Shown in pieces: positions 34,075 through 42,868 of a DNA stretch of 64,000 nucleotides. Source of the DNA: Streptomyces sp. NBC_00539 (GTDB lineage: Bacteria; Actinomycetota; Actinomycetes; Streptomycetales; Streptomycetaceae); the NCBI RefSeq assembly GCF_036346105.1, contig NZ_CP107811.1, positions 806,001-870,000 of the forward strand. The letters run 5' to 3'. The position numbers and the translations under genes were made by a program. How positions within the stretch are numbered: the stretch's first letter is position 1; each line of letters starts with the position of its first letter. The notes under the pieces were generated by a model. That model had not been told where the DNA came from, did not search any database, and saw nothing but the letters and a program-made list of their open reading frames with translations.

Positions 34075-35466
34075 TTACCAGAAGTCGGGGAGGCTGTAGC
34101 GATAGGTGTTGGTCTGGTGCCAGTAGTGGTTGCCGTCGACCCATACGGCGACTCCCCGCAGGAAGCGCTGCACGCTGGGAACGGGGCAGGCGGCGGCCAG
34201 GGCGGCGGCTTCGGCTTCGAAGTCGCGCATCAGGTCGTTGTGGACCTCGACCGCCTTCAAGTAGCCCTCGCGGTCGGAAACGCCCTCGCGTTCGGCGATC
34301 ACCACCGGAAGGTTCAAGTGCTTGCCGGGACTGGCGAGTTCCTTGGTGTACGAGTACAGGTCGTTGACGATCGTGGTGGCGTTGCCCGCGAGTGCGATGA
34401 CCCGCTGCATGGCGGGCTGCGCGTGCAGGTCGGCCGGCAGTTCGTAGCCGCCGACGGTGTCGGTGATGGTGGGGCAGGGGCGGAAGTTGTTGAACTGCCG
34501 CATCGCCAGGTACTCCCACACCTCGGGGACGTGGTCGGTCTGGGCCCAGGCGGCTTCGGCGAGATAGCCCAGGTGGAGCCGGGCCATGTCGTGCCGGAAC
34601 CGGTCGGCCTGGGAGGCCGTGGACTGCTGGACGAAGTACTCCATGGCGGAGCGGTACGCGCGCCGTGGAGCGTCCGCGCCCAGTGACTCCACCCACTGCG
34701 GCTGGTACTCCCCCGTCGTGTGGAGGGGGTCGAGGGCGGTGTGCGCCAGCAGGAGGCGTCCGCCGAGACCGATGGGCGAGCCGCCGTGGTCCTCGCAGTA
34801 GCAGTCGTCGACCGCGTTCTCCGCGACCATCAGCCGGGTGGCGATCATCAGGTGGTCGACGCTCGCGGCGTCCGGATGGCAGGCGACCATGTAGCGACCG
34901 ACGGAGAACCCGTCGAACTGGTCCTCCCAGTCCTCGGGGTACAGCTCGACCTCGTCCAGGGCCCAGGCCTTGATCCTCCGGCTGACCTCCTGCACCCGCG
35001 CCGCATCGGGCTCCGGCACGGGATGGTGGTACAGGCCCGGGATGGGGCGGCCCTGCGGGGGCTCCGGCGCCTCGGGAACCGCCGGCACGGGTACCCCCGG
35101 AGCCACCGGCTGCACGTGCCGGCCGGGGTAGAGGCTCGCCGTACCCAGACCGCTGGGGCCGCGCAGGATCCGTTCCAGGGCGGGGCTCCGCCGCACCACC
35201 GCGGCAGCGCCCTCCCGCACGGAGGCGGGCACGTCCGCGTCCACGTCAACGGGTGTTGCCACGGGTGCTGGTGCGGGCGCTCCTGCGGACACGGCCACCG
35301 GCGGGGGGAGGGGGACGGCGGGCGGGGAGGGGAGCGCGGGCCCGGAGCCGGCGGCGGCCGCGACACCCGTGGCCTTGGCGAGGACGTCGGCGAGGACATG
35401 GGCCCCGAAGCGGGCGGCGGCCCCGGGCAGGCTCGATTGCAGAGGGGAAAGCCCGGGCTCGGGCAT
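34075..35466 (-). CDS. 2-methylisoborneol synthase (terpene cyclase), predicted encapsulin cargo
   Basis: 463 residues; AAGGAG seven bases before ATG 35466. It cyclises 2-methyl-GPP to the earthy odorant 2-methylisoborneol. The class I cyclase fold begins near residue 140; metal sites are DDCYCED (220-226) and NDLYSYTKE (368-376). The first ~130 residues are Pro/Ala/Val-rich and disordered-looking (GSGPALPSPPAVPLPPPV...), with a conserved-looking LRGPSGLGTASLYPG at 101-115. In this family the disordered N-terminus targets the enzyme into a family 2B encapsulin, whose gene is directly upstream. Confidence 0.95.
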   Translation of the reverse strand: MPEPGLSPLQSSLPGAAARFGAHVLADVLAKATGVAAAAGSGPALPSPPAVPLPPPVAVSAGAPAPAPVATPVDVDADVPASVREGAAAVVRRSPALERILRGPSGLGTASLYPGRHVQPVAPGVPVPAVPEAPEPPQGRPIPGLYHHPVPEPDAARVQEVSRRIKAWALDEVELYPEDWEDQFDGFSVGRYMVACHPDAASVDHLMIATRLMVAENAVDDCYCEDHGGSPIGLGGRLLLAHTALDPLHTTGEYQPQWVESLGADAPRRAYRSAMEYFVQQSTASQADRFRHDMARLHLGYLAEAAWAQTDHVPEVWEYLAMRQFNNFRPCPTITDTVGGYELPADLHAQPAMQRVIALAGNATTIVNDLYSYTKELASPGKHLNLPVVIAEREGVSDREGYLKAVEVHNDLMRDFEAEAAALAAACPVPSVQRFLRGVAVWVDGNHYWHQTNTYRYSLPDFW

Positions 35467-35583
35467 CCGTGGCTCCTTGGGGGTGTGGGCGGGCTGTCCC
35501 GGACCATGGGCATGCTCGGGCGGCCCGGGACGGTCCGGGCCGTCGTGGGTCATGGGGCGGCCGGCGCGGTCGGGCAGGTCCCG

Positions 35584-36996
35584 CTACTCGGGCCTGCGGG
35601 CGATCCGTACGTTCTCCAGCACGCCCAGCGCGTCGGGCACCAGGACGGCAGCGGAGTAGTAGGTGGTCACCAGGTAGGAGATGATCGACCTTTCGTCGAT
35701 GCCCATGAAGCGCACCGACAGGCCCGGCTCGTACTCCTCCGCCAGACCGGTCTGACGCAGACCGATGACGCCCTGGTTGTCCTCGCCGGTGCGCATCGCG
35801 AGGATGGAGCTGGTGTTCTCTTTGGTGATCGGGATCTTGTTGCAGGGCAGGATCGGGACCCCGCGCCAGGCCGGGACCTGCTGGCCGCCGACGTCGACGT
35901 GGTCCGGGTAGAGCCCGTGGGCGTTGAGCTCGCGCCCGATCGCGGCGATCGTCCGGGGGTGCGCGAGGAACAGCTTCGTGCCACGCCGGCGGCAGAGCAG
36001 GTCGTCGAGGTCGTCCGGGGTGGGCGGGCCGGAGTGCGTCTGGATCCGCTGCTTGAAGGCGGCGTTGTGGAGCAGACCGAACTCCCGGTTGTTGATCAGC
36101 TCGTGCTCCTGGCGCTCGCGCAGCGCCTCGATGGTGAGCCTGAGCTGCTCCTCGGTCTGGTTCATGGGTTCGTTGTAGAGGTCGGCGACCCTCGTGTGGA
36201 TCCGCAGCACGGTCTGCGCGAGGGACAGTTCGTACTCGCGCGGCTTGAGCTCGTAGTCCACGAAGGTGCCGGGCAGCTCGGCCTCACCGGTGTGGCCGGA
36301 CGACATCGCGATCTCGGCTTCGCCGTGCTTGTTCTGCCGCTGGCGGGGCAGCGAGCTGAACTGCCGGACGTGCTCCTGCAGATGGGGCGCCGTGGACAGT
36401 ACGGCGGAGAAGTCGGCGCGGGACAGCGTGAGCAGGGTGCCGCCCGTCTCGGCGGTGGCGGTGCAGTCCCACCTGGCGCCGCCGTCCAGCAGGGCGCTCT
36501 CCCCGAAACGGTCGCCGTCGGCGAGTACGGCGACAGCCACCTCGTCGCCGTACTTGCCGACGGAGGTCTGCCGGATCCGGCCGTGGGCGATCAGGTGGAT
36601 CTGCTCGGCGGGGTCACCGCGTTCGACCAGCACCTCGCCCGCGCGGAAGTCGCGCTGCACGCACCGGCCGGCGATCGCGGTCAGTACGTCCACGTCGTCG
36701 AAGCCGCGCAGCAGGGCCAGTTCGCCGAGCTCGCGGGGGATCACCCGGACGTGCGCGCCGTCCTGGAGGAACTCGATGCGCCCGTCCCCGACGGCGTAGC
36801 TCAGCCTGCGGTTCACCCGGTAGGCGCCGCCCTTGGTCTCCACCCAGGGAAGCATCCGCAGCAGCCAGCGGGAGGTGATCTCCTGCATCTGCGGAGCGGA
36901 CTTGGTCGTGGTGGCAAGGTTGCGGGCGGCCGCCGTGCCCAGGCTGGACTGCCGGGGGGGCTCCAGGTGCGCTTCCGGGCTGGTGTCAACGGTCAT
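35584..36996 (-). CDS. family 2B encapsulin shell protein with cyclic-nucleotide-binding domain (EshA-like)
   Basis: 470 residues; AAGGAG about ten bases before ATG 36996. HK97-type capsid fold split by an inserted cyclic-nucleotide-binding-like domain at about 95-215 ([37 protein letters not shown]). After the insertion the shell resumes ([20 protein letters not shown]) and ends [20 protein letters not shown]. It is known in Streptomyces as EshA-like and in cyanobacteria as SrpI-like; such proteins are now recognised as encapsulin shells carrying terpene cyclases. First gene of the 2-MIB operon, 117 bases before the cyclase start. cAMP binding cannot be judged from sequence. Confidence 0.93.
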   Translation of the reverse strand: MTVDTSPEAHLEPPRQSSLGTAAARNLATTTKSAPQMQEITSRWLLRMLPWVETKGGAYRVNRRLSYAVGDGRIEFLQDGAHVRVIPRELGELALLRGFDDVDVLTAIAGRCVQRDFRAGEVLVERGDPAEQIHLIAHGRIRQTSVGKYGDEVAVAVLADGDRFGESALLDGGARWDCTATAETGGTLLTLSRADFSAVLSTAPHLQEHVRQFSSLPRQRQNKHGEAEIAMSSGHTGEAELPGTFVDYELKPREYELSLAQTVLRIHTRVADLYNEPMNQTEEQLRLTIEALRERQEHELINNREFGLLHNAAFKQRIQTHSGPPTPDDLDDLLCRRRGTKLFLAHPRTIAAIGRELNAHGLYPDHVDVGGQQVPAWRGVPILPCNKIPITKENTSSILAMRTGEDNQGVIGLRQTGLAEEYEPGLSVRFMGIDERSIISYLVTTYYSAAVLVPDALGVLENVRIARRPE

Positions 36997-37331
36997 CGGG
37001 CGAGCTCTCCTTAACAAGGGAGGTGATCGGCTTACGTGCACGTCAACCGGTGAAAGAGGAAATAAGAGGCTGAACCTCCGGAATCCGGCCAGATCCATGG
37101 GAACGGTAACTGCCGGTACCCCCACTCGGCCCTGTGAAGCCGTGGGTTTACCTCGAAGCGGTGATCTTGCCGCGTGGGGTGTTTGCCGGGGCCGTCGACG
37201 GTATTCGGCCTTTGGCCGAGAGCGCCCGGTGGCGGCACGGTCTCCTCTCGGACTCCGCTCTCCGCTTGAATACGTCCTGCCGACCGGCTCCAGCGGGGAG
37301 AGCGGCGGCGACGGAGGGGGAGGTGCGTGAC
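36997..37331. promoter_or_regulatory. 335-base divergent region between encapsulin and gluconokinase genes
   Basis: No gene is seen here. It is the most AT-containing stretch around. On the minus strand TTGACG (37046-37041) may be a -35 box for the 2-MIB operon, without a convincing -10. A 10-bp palindrome ACGTGCACGT lies at 37034-37043, overlapping it. AAGGAG before the encapsulin ATG is clear. On the plus strand GGGGGAGG precedes gluconokinase. Confidence 0.4.
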
Positions 37332-37853
37332 ATGGGGCAGGGGGCCGGAGCCGGGGGCGTCATCGTGGTGATGGGCGTGGCGGGATCGGGGAAGACGTCC
37401 GTGGGCCGGCTGCTCGCGGACGCGCTCGGCCTTCCGTTCGCGGAGGGCGACGCGTTCCACCCGGCGGCCAATGTCGCCAAGATGTCGGGCGGCACGCCCT
37501 TGGACGACACCGACCGTCGGCCGTGGCTGGACGCCATCGGCGAGTGGCTCGGCCGGGCGGCGGGGCACGGCGGCGGCGTGGTCTCCGCGTCCGCCCTCAA
37601 GCGGGGCTACCGCGACCGGTTGCGCGCGGCGGCGCCCGGGGTGGTCTTCGTCCACCTCACCGGCGAGCGGGCGCTGATCGAGAAGCGGTTGGAGGAGCGC
37701 ACGGGCCACTTCATGCCGGTCGCGCTGCTGGACTCCCAGCTCGCCGCGCTGGAACCGCTGCAGGACGACGAGGCCGGTGTGGTCGTCGATGTGGCGGGGA
37801 CGGCCGCGCAGACCGCGGAGCGGGCCGTGACCGCGCTGCGGGAGCGCCCTTAG
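37332..37853 (+). CDS. gntK: gluconokinase
   Basis: 173 residues. Phosphorylates gluconate to 6-phosphogluconate. P-loop [13 protein letters not shown] (13-25), the family signature [22 protein letters not shown] (first 20 residues quoted in part: [17 protein letters not shown]), and [11 protein letters not shown], plus [16 protein letters not shown] near the end. Length is normal for GntK. No permease or GntR regulator is adjacent. Its stop overlaps the convergent small gene by four bases. Confidence 0.93.
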   Translation: MGQGAGAGGVIVVMGVAGSGKTSVGRLLADALGLPFAEGDAFHPAANVAKMSGGTPLDDTDRRPWLDAIGEWLGRAAGHGGGVVSASALKRGYRDRLRAAAPGVVFVHLTGERALIEKRLEERTGHFMPVALLDSQLAALEPLQDDEAGVVVDVAGTAAQTAERAVTALRERP

Positions 37854-38149
37854 GGATCCTTGCGGCGGAGCGCCGGTCCCGCCGGGCGCCGCGATCGCCG
37901 CGATCGCCGCGGGGCGTCGAGCTGGGCGGCGGCGAGGGTCAGGCCGCCGGCCGCGACGGCGCAGCGCTCGGCGAGCAGGGTGACCTCGGCGTGGAGGGGG
38001 TCGGCATACGAGCCCCGGCGCCCGAGGTCGGCGGCGACGGAGCGAAGCCGTTCGGCGTGTGAGCGCAGTGCGTCGGAGTGGGCGCGCAGGCCGTCGGCGG
38101 GGCCGGGCGGGCGGCGCCGGCCCCTGGGGGTCGGGGGAAGGTGGTTCAT
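37850..38149 (-). CDS. small helical hypothetical protein
   Basis: 99 residues; GGAGG seven bases before ATG 38149. A long amphipathic helical region (GLRAHSDALRSHAERLRSVAADLG, in part) with a basic low-complexity tail of Arg/Ser repeats. Downstream, in order, of the P450 and helical-protein genes on the same strand, 28 bases after the latter, so probably the last gene of that operon. No family recognised. Confidence 0.6.
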   Translation of the reverse strand: MNHLPPTPRGRRRPPGPADGLRAHSDALRSHAERLRSVAADLGRRGSYADPLHAEVTLLAERCAVAAGGLTLAAAQLDAPRRSRRSRRPAGPALRRKDP

Positions 38150-38177
38150 CCGTGTCCTCCGGGGTGGGTCTGGCGGA

Positions 38178-38852
38178 TCACCTGCTGCCACCGGTGCGGC
38201 GGGGACCGCGTCCGAGGAAGGCGCGGAAGGCCGCGCCGAGCCCGACCAGCCGCGGGGCGGGCCTGCCCCGGCCGGTGGCGATCTGCCAGCCCGCGTGGTC
38301 GTTGAAGGGGTTGTCGTCGGTCAGCGCGTCCCAGGCGAGGATGTCGGCGAAGGACGGGGCCAGCAGGCCGAACGCCCGGCCGGCGCCCCGCTCCCGCAGG
38401 ATCCCGCGGAACAGCCGGACGGCCTCGCCCTGCCGTCCCGCCTCCGCCGCCCGGAACACGGCGGCGGAGTCCGGATCCGCCATCAGCTCGGGGTGCGCCT
38501 CGCGCGCGGCCCGGAGCCTGGCCTTGAGGCCGCACACCGCGAGGCTGACGGCGAGGCTCTCGCGGCCGGCCAGGATCCCGGCGAGCCACCCGGCCCGGGC
38601 CGCGCCCCGGCCGCGCGCGGCCCAGCCGAGGCCGGCCGGGTCGGTGAGGGTGCGCAGCAGGGTGCGCCACGCGGGCCCGGGCCGCCCGCCGCGGCCGAGG
38701 GAGGCGGCGGGGAGGCGGGCTCCGAGGGCGAGGCCGGAGGCGTAGCGGGCGGCCTCGTCCACGGCGTCGGCCGCCTCGGCCAGCTCCAGGCACAAGGCGC
38801 GCAGCAGTTCGGCGTCCTCGGTGGCGGACGCGGAGGTCGGGGTGTCGGGCAT
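38178..38852 (-). CDS. uncharacterised helical protein next to P450
   Basis: 224 residues from ATG 38852 (GAGGTG upstream); the frame stays open upstream to GTG 38945 and beyond it into the P450 3' end. Mostly Ala/Leu/Arg-rich helices; the most distinctive segment is FADILAWDALTDDNPFNDHAGW, quoted in part as LAWDALTDDNPFNDHAGWQI. I do not recognise a family. It follows the P450 on the same strand, and between them lies a stretch that would encode repeats of EPA/DPA. Likely co-transcribed with the P450. Confidence 0.6.
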   Translation of the reverse strand: MPDTPTSASATEDAELLRALCLELAEAADAVDEAARYASGLALGARLPAASLGRGGRPGPAWRTLLRTLTDPAGLGWAARGRGAARAGWLAGILAGRESLAVSLAVCGLKARLRAAREAHPELMADPDSAAVFRAAEAGRQGEAVRLFRGILRERGAGRAFGLLAPSFADILAWDALTDDNPFNDHAGWQIATGRGRPAPRLVGLGAAFRAFLGRGPRRTGGSR

Positions 38853-39030
38853 GGGCACCTCGGTGGCTCGGATCCGGTCACGGGCTCCGGCGAACGCGTT
38901 CACCGGCGGGCTGGGCGGCGGCTCATCGGCGGGGTCGTGAGCCACCTCGTCGGCAGGCTCGACGGCCCGCGCATCGGCCGGCTCGACGGCGGGGTCCTGG
39001 GCCGGCTCAACGGCGCTCTCGTGGGCGGGG

Positions 39031-40290
39031 TCATCGGCGGGCCAGCCCCAGCCGGATCCCGCGCGGGTCGAGCGTCACGGGCAGCGGCCCCATCGGGTCC
39101 AGCGCGGGGCGCCCGTCCCGTACCCGGTGTCCGCGCAGCACCTCCGCGCAGAAGGCGGCCACGACGAGCAGGCCCAGCTGGTCCCCGGGGCAGCGGCCCG
39201 CTCCGTGGCTGAACGGGGCCATCCGGACGTCCTGGCGCGCCCCGTGGGACGACCACCGTCCGGGTACGAAGACGTGCGCGGCCGGCAGGTGTTCGGGGTC
39301 GCGCTGGTGGAACAGGACGGGCAGCAGCACGGCGGTCCCGGCGGGGTGGCGCACCCCTCTCCACTCGGTTTCGGCGCGGGTGACCCGGATCAGGTCCGGC
39401 ACCACCGGGTAGAGCCGCAGCGATTCCTGGACGCAGGCCCGCAGCCTGGGCAGTTCGCCCGTGCCCGCGTCGGCCGCCCGGGCCTCGGCGGCGGCCACGT
39501 CCTGCTCGGCGGGGTGCGCGGCGAGGAGCAGCAGGGTGCGCAGCAGGGTCGCGGGGACGGAGTCCATGGCCTGGAGCCAGTGGCGGGCCCGGCCGGTGGA
39601 GTCGGCGTGCCGGCGGGCCCGCCCGATCAGGGTGTGCGGCTCGGCGTGGGCGGCGTACTGCCCGATGCGGGCGGCGGCCTTGTCGGAGAGTTCCCCGACG
39701 GCGCGGGTGCGGCCGCCGCGCAACCGGCGCAGCCATCCGGCGAGTTCCTCGTCGTCGGCGGCCTCGTCACCGAGCACCATCCGCCGGCCGGCCCGGGCGA
39801 CGGCGTGCCGGGCGCGGGCGAGCCGGAGGGTCCCCTGGCCGGTGAGCTGCCGGGCCTCCTCGGCGATGACGGAGAGGAAGGGGGCGCAGGAGGGGTGGAC
39901 GGCCGTGCCGGACGCGAGGACGGCGTCGTCGATCTCGCGCCGGTCCTCGCGGCTGCCGGGGGGCGCCGAGTAGAACTGGTGGAGGTCCTGCGGGTCGAGG
40001 ATGACGAGCAGCGTTCCGGACAGACCGCGCACGAGGACGGGTGCTCCGCCGTGCCGGGCGCGCATGGCCCGCAGGGTGGCTGCGGACCAGTGCGGGCGGG
40101 CGAGGGCGGGCCAGGTCCGGGCCGTGTGCGGGCGGCGGGTCACGAAGCCGCGTACGAGATCGGGCAGGGCGTGGGTGGCGGCGAAGCGGACCGTCTCGGC
40201 CCGCCCGGCCCTGGCGGGCTGCCCGGCTCCGGCGGTCCCGGCTCCGGTCCCGGCCGGGCCGCGGCCGGCCGTCGTGGTCGACTGGGTCAT
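39031..40290 (-). CDS. cytochrome P450 (atypical I-helix)
   Basis: 419 residues; AGGTGG precedes ATG 40290. Haem-binding loop FSHGAGRCPG with ligand Cys367, K-helix ESLR in CVQESLRLYP, and the meander ending FVPGRW are clear. The I-helix that normally carries AGxDT reads QAMDSVPATLLRTLLLLAAH, lacking the acid-alcohol pair, so oxygen activation may differ. No ferredoxin or reductase gene is adjacent. The N-terminal ~30 residues are Gly/Ala-rich. Downstream genes on the same strand are uncharacterised. Confidence 0.9.
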   Translation of the reverse strand: MTQSTTTAGRGPAGTGAGTAGAGQPARAGRAETVRFAATHALPDLVRGFVTRRPHTARTWPALARPHWSAATLRAMRARHGGAPVLVRGLSGTLLVILDPQDLHQFYSAPPGSREDRREIDDAVLASGTAVHPSCAPFLSVIAEEARQLTGQGTLRLARARHAVARAGRRMVLGDEAADDEELAGWLRRLRGGRTRAVGELSDKAAARIGQYAAHAEPHTLIGRARRHADSTGRARHWLQAMDSVPATLLRTLLLLAAHPAEQDVAAAEARAADAGTGELPRLRACVQESLRLYPVVPDLIRVTRAETEWRGVRHPAGTAVLLPVLFHQRDPEHLPAAHVFVPGRWSSHGARQDVRMAPFSHGAGRCPGDQLGLLVVAAFCAEVLRGHRVRDGRPALDPMGPLPVTLDPRGIRLGLARR

Positions 40291-40371
40291 TGCCGGGACC
40301 ACCTTGCCTGTTCGGTCGGTGACATCGGGATCACCGTACGTCGGGGGTGGTGGGTGCGCGCTCCGGGTGCG

Positions 40372-41067
40372 CTACGGGAGTGGAGCGGCGAACGCCGCCT
40401 CGCGGAACGCGGTGGGCGGCGGGCCGTCCGGGGACGCGGGGACGAGCACCGCCCAGCGGCGCCGGGCGGGCGAGACCCACAGGGCGGGGCCGTCGCCGTG
40501 GACCCAGACCCCCGAGGGCGCCGGGCGCCAGAGGAGGCCGCGGGCCGGAGTCAGCTCGCCGGTCCGGATGCGCAGCGACTCGGCGGTCCAGGCGCGGGGG
40601 ATCGGATGGTCGGCCGGGGAGAGCAGGTGGCGCAGGAACCGGGCGAGGTCGGCGCCGGTGGTGTGCAGGGTGGCGCCGGTGAGGCGGGTACGCGTCATGC
40701 CGAGGGGCCGCCAGATGCGTGCGCCGGCGTGCTCGGCGAGCGGCCCGCCGCAGAGGTGCTCCGCGAGCCGGGTCAGTCCGGGGACGCCACCGGGCCGTGT
40801 GAGGAGGTGATGGGCGGTGCTCCCGTCGGGCGCCTGGGCCCCGTAGGCGGCGACCGGGGTGTGCAGTGCCAGCTCCCCCTGGGCGACGAGGCTGCCGATG
40901 ACGGGCCAGAGCGCCAGCACGGCGGCGAGCCCGCTGACATCGAGCCCGCCGTCCTGGTCCCCGCCCGCGGCCTCCACCCCGTCGACCCCGCCGACGGCCC
41001 ACACGGCTCCGTCCCCGGCGGCCTCGGCCAGTTCCCCCGCGCGCGCCTGCCCACTCCGCAGCGTCAT
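40372..41067 (-). CDS. degenerate beta-lactamase/serine hydrolase-like protein
   Basis: 231 residues from ATG 41067. It resembles class C beta-lactamase/esterase proteins in the segment VAQGELALHTPVAAYG, STAHHLLTRPGGVPGL, WRPLGMTRTRLTGATLH, and DLARFLRHLLSP. The catalytic SxxK region is replaced by non-matching sequence (GLDVSGLAAVLALW) and no Tyr-x-Asn is seen, and the protein is shorter than the usual 350-400 residues. Probably an inactive paralogue or decaying gene. It sits next to the P450 start, 81 bases away, on the same strand. Confidence 0.6.
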   Translation of the reverse strand: MTLRSGQARAGELAEAAGDGAVWAVGGVDGVEAAGGDQDGGLDVSGLAAVLALWPVIGSLVAQGELALHTPVAAYGAQAPDGSTAHHLLTRPGGVPGLTRLAEHLCGGPLAEHAGARIWRPLGMTRTRLTGATLHTTGADLARFLRHLLSPADHPIPRAWTAESLRIRTGELTPARGLLWRPAPSGVWVHGDGPALWVSPARRRWAVLVPASPDGPPPTAFREAAFAAPLP

Positions 41068-41288
41068 GGTCCCCCACGCTATCCCCCCGCTCCCCCGCCA
41101 CCGCCCCGCCCCCGCCGCGCCCACCCCCGTCCACCCGTATGCCGGTACGCACGTCCCGCCGCCGGCCGCTGTCCGAAGAGCCGCGTCCAGGAGCGGGACA
41201 CCATCGACGGACCACTTGTCGCCCGCCTGTGCGGCCGCGGCGATACCGTCCCCGGACGGATGGAGCTCCCGAGAAGTTCGACACCGCG

Positions 41289-42056
41289 ATGACTGCCTGG
41301 CAGGAATGGCAGGACGCCCCCTGGGGCCGCCTGCGTTACGCGATCGCCGAGGCGAACCTGGTCCGGCACCTCGAAGGGCCGGGTGAGGGGTCGCTTCGCG
41401 TACTGGATCTCGCGGGCGGCGACGGCGGCGATGCGATGCGCCTCGCGGCCCGTGGGCACCACGTCACCGTTGTCGACTACTCCCCCGCCATGCTCGCCGC
41501 GGCAACCGCGCGCGCCTCGGCGGCCGGCCTCACGGAGCTGATCACCTGCGTGCAGGCCGACGTGGCTGCTCTGCCCGCGGAGCTTTGCGGGGCGGGCTTC
41601 GACGTGGTGTTGTGCCACAACCTCCTGCAGTACGTGGACGACGCGCCGGGTACCCTCGCCACCCCCCTTACTCCACTGAGACCCGGCGGCCTGCTCTCGG
41701 TGATGGCCGTCAACCGGCACTCGGCGACCTTGAGACTCGCCGTTCGCGAGGGGGATCCGGCCGCCGCGCGGGCCTCCCTCGGCACCGATCAATCGCGGAC
41801 CCGGATGTTCGACTCGACGCTGGCGCTCCACGTAGCCGATGAGATCATTGCCGTCCTCCGCGGCCTCGGCTGCCAGGACGTGCAGCACTACGGCATCCGC
41901 AGCTTCTGCGACTACATCGCCGACGACGCGCGCAAGTACGACCCGGCGTTCTACGCCGAACTCGAACGCCTGGAGCTCGCCGCCACTGCACGGCCGCCGT
42001 ACATGCACACCGCCCGGCTCTTCCAGCTGACGGCACGGAAAGGGGAACGGCCGTGA
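41289..42056 (+). CDS. class I SAM-dependent methyltransferase
   Basis: 255 residues from ATG 41289. SAM motif I VLDLAGGDGGDAMRLA (about 38-53), motif II VTVVDYSPAML, and FDVVLCHNLLQYV match the UbiE/SmtA-like fold; many relatives begin EKFDTAM, and here GAPEKFDTA precedes the ATG in frame without a start codon, so the true start is uncertain (ATG 41139 is the next upstream). Substrate unknown. The stop overlaps the GTG of the PIG-L gene (GTGA). Confidence 0.85.
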   Translation: MTAWQEWQDAPWGRLRYAIAEANLVRHLEGPGEGSLRVLDLAGGDGGDAMRLAARGHHVTVVDYSPAMLAAATARASAAGLTELITCVQADVAALPAELCGAGFDVVLCHNLLQYVDDAPGTLATPLTPLRPGGLLSVMAVNRHSATLRLAVREGDPAAARASLGTDQSRTRMFDSTLALHVADEIIAVLRGLGCQDVQHYGIRSFCDYIADDARKYDPAFYAELERLELAATARPPYMHTARLFQLTARKGERP

Positions 42057-42850
42057 CCGCACCCCACGCGTCGAAACCGTCGCTCCTCGGGGTCTTCGCC
42101 CACCCCGATGACGAGTCGCTCCTCGTCGGGGGCGTGTTCGCCCGGCACGCCGCCGCCGGCGCGCGCACCGCCGTCGTCACCACCACCTGGGCCCCGGACA
42201 GCCATCGGGCCGCCGAGCTCGCCGATGCCCTGGCCGCCCTCGGAGCCGGACGCCCCCGCATGCTCGGGTTCGCCGACGCACGCGTCCCCGAGTCGGCGCC
42301 CGGACGGCCGCGGCTGTGTGACGCGCCGTTCGACGAGGTGGTCGGGCTGCTCGTCGGGCACGTGCGCGCGTTCCGTCCGGACATCGTCGTCACCCATGAC
42401 GCCCACGGCCAGTTGACGGGTCACCCGGACCACGTCCGCACCCATCGGCTGGCCGCCGCCGCGGTACACGCCGCCGGGCTCGAACACCTGTATCCCGGCG
42501 CGGGAGCGCCCTGGCGGCCGACCGCCCTCCACCTGGCCACCCATCCGCACTCCGGGGTCGGCGAGCTGGGCCCGCTCCTGGCCCGGGTGGGCAAGAAGCT
42601 GTGGAGCGTGCCGGACGAGCACATCACCGCGACGGTCGACGTGAGCGCCTGGCTGGGGCAGAAGTGGGCCGCCATCACCGCGCACCGCAGTGAAGCGGCG
42701 CGGGAGCGCTCCCTCCCCGGCATTCTCCTGCGCCTGCCGGCCGACACCCGGGAACGGATCCTCTCCACCGAGTACTACTCCCGCCTCGACACCGGGCCCT
42801 CGGCCCCCGGCACGGAGCCGTCCCCCGGCCGGGTGGTGTTTCCGGGGTGA
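42053..42850 (+). CDS. PIG-L family deacetylase
   Basis: 265 residues; GTG start overlapping the methyltransferase stop by four bases. Zinc-site motifs AHPDDE (16-21) and GHPDHVRTHRL (about 123-133) are intact, with VTHDAHG between. The family removes acetyl groups from GlcNAc-type substrates, as in mycothiol synthesis (MshB, Mca) or glycopeptide tailoring. Co-translation with a methyltransferase suggests a shared small-molecule substrate, but nothing identifies it. Confidence 0.9.
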   Translation: MTAPHASKPSLLGVFAHPDDESLLVGGVFARHAAAGARTAVVTTTWAPDSHRAAELADALAALGAGRPRMLGFADARVPESAPGRPRLCDAPFDEVVGLLVGHVRAFRPDIVVTHDAHGQLTGHPDHVRTHRLAAAAVHAAGLEHLYPGAGAPWRPTALHLATHPHSGVGELGPLLARVGKKLWSVPDEHITATVDVSAWLGQKWAAITAHRSEAARERSLPGILLRLPADTRERILSTEYYSRLDTGPSAPGTEPSPGRVVFPG

Positions 42851-42868
42851 GGGGGTGAGCCTGGTGGC

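Noticed and set aside
35584-36996. Calling the EshA-like protein a cyclic-nucleotide-responsive transcription factor (CRP-type)
   Set aside because: There is no helix-turn-helix; the sequence flanking the nucleotide-binding insertion is the family 2 encapsulin shell fold and the gene is in the 2-MIB operon.
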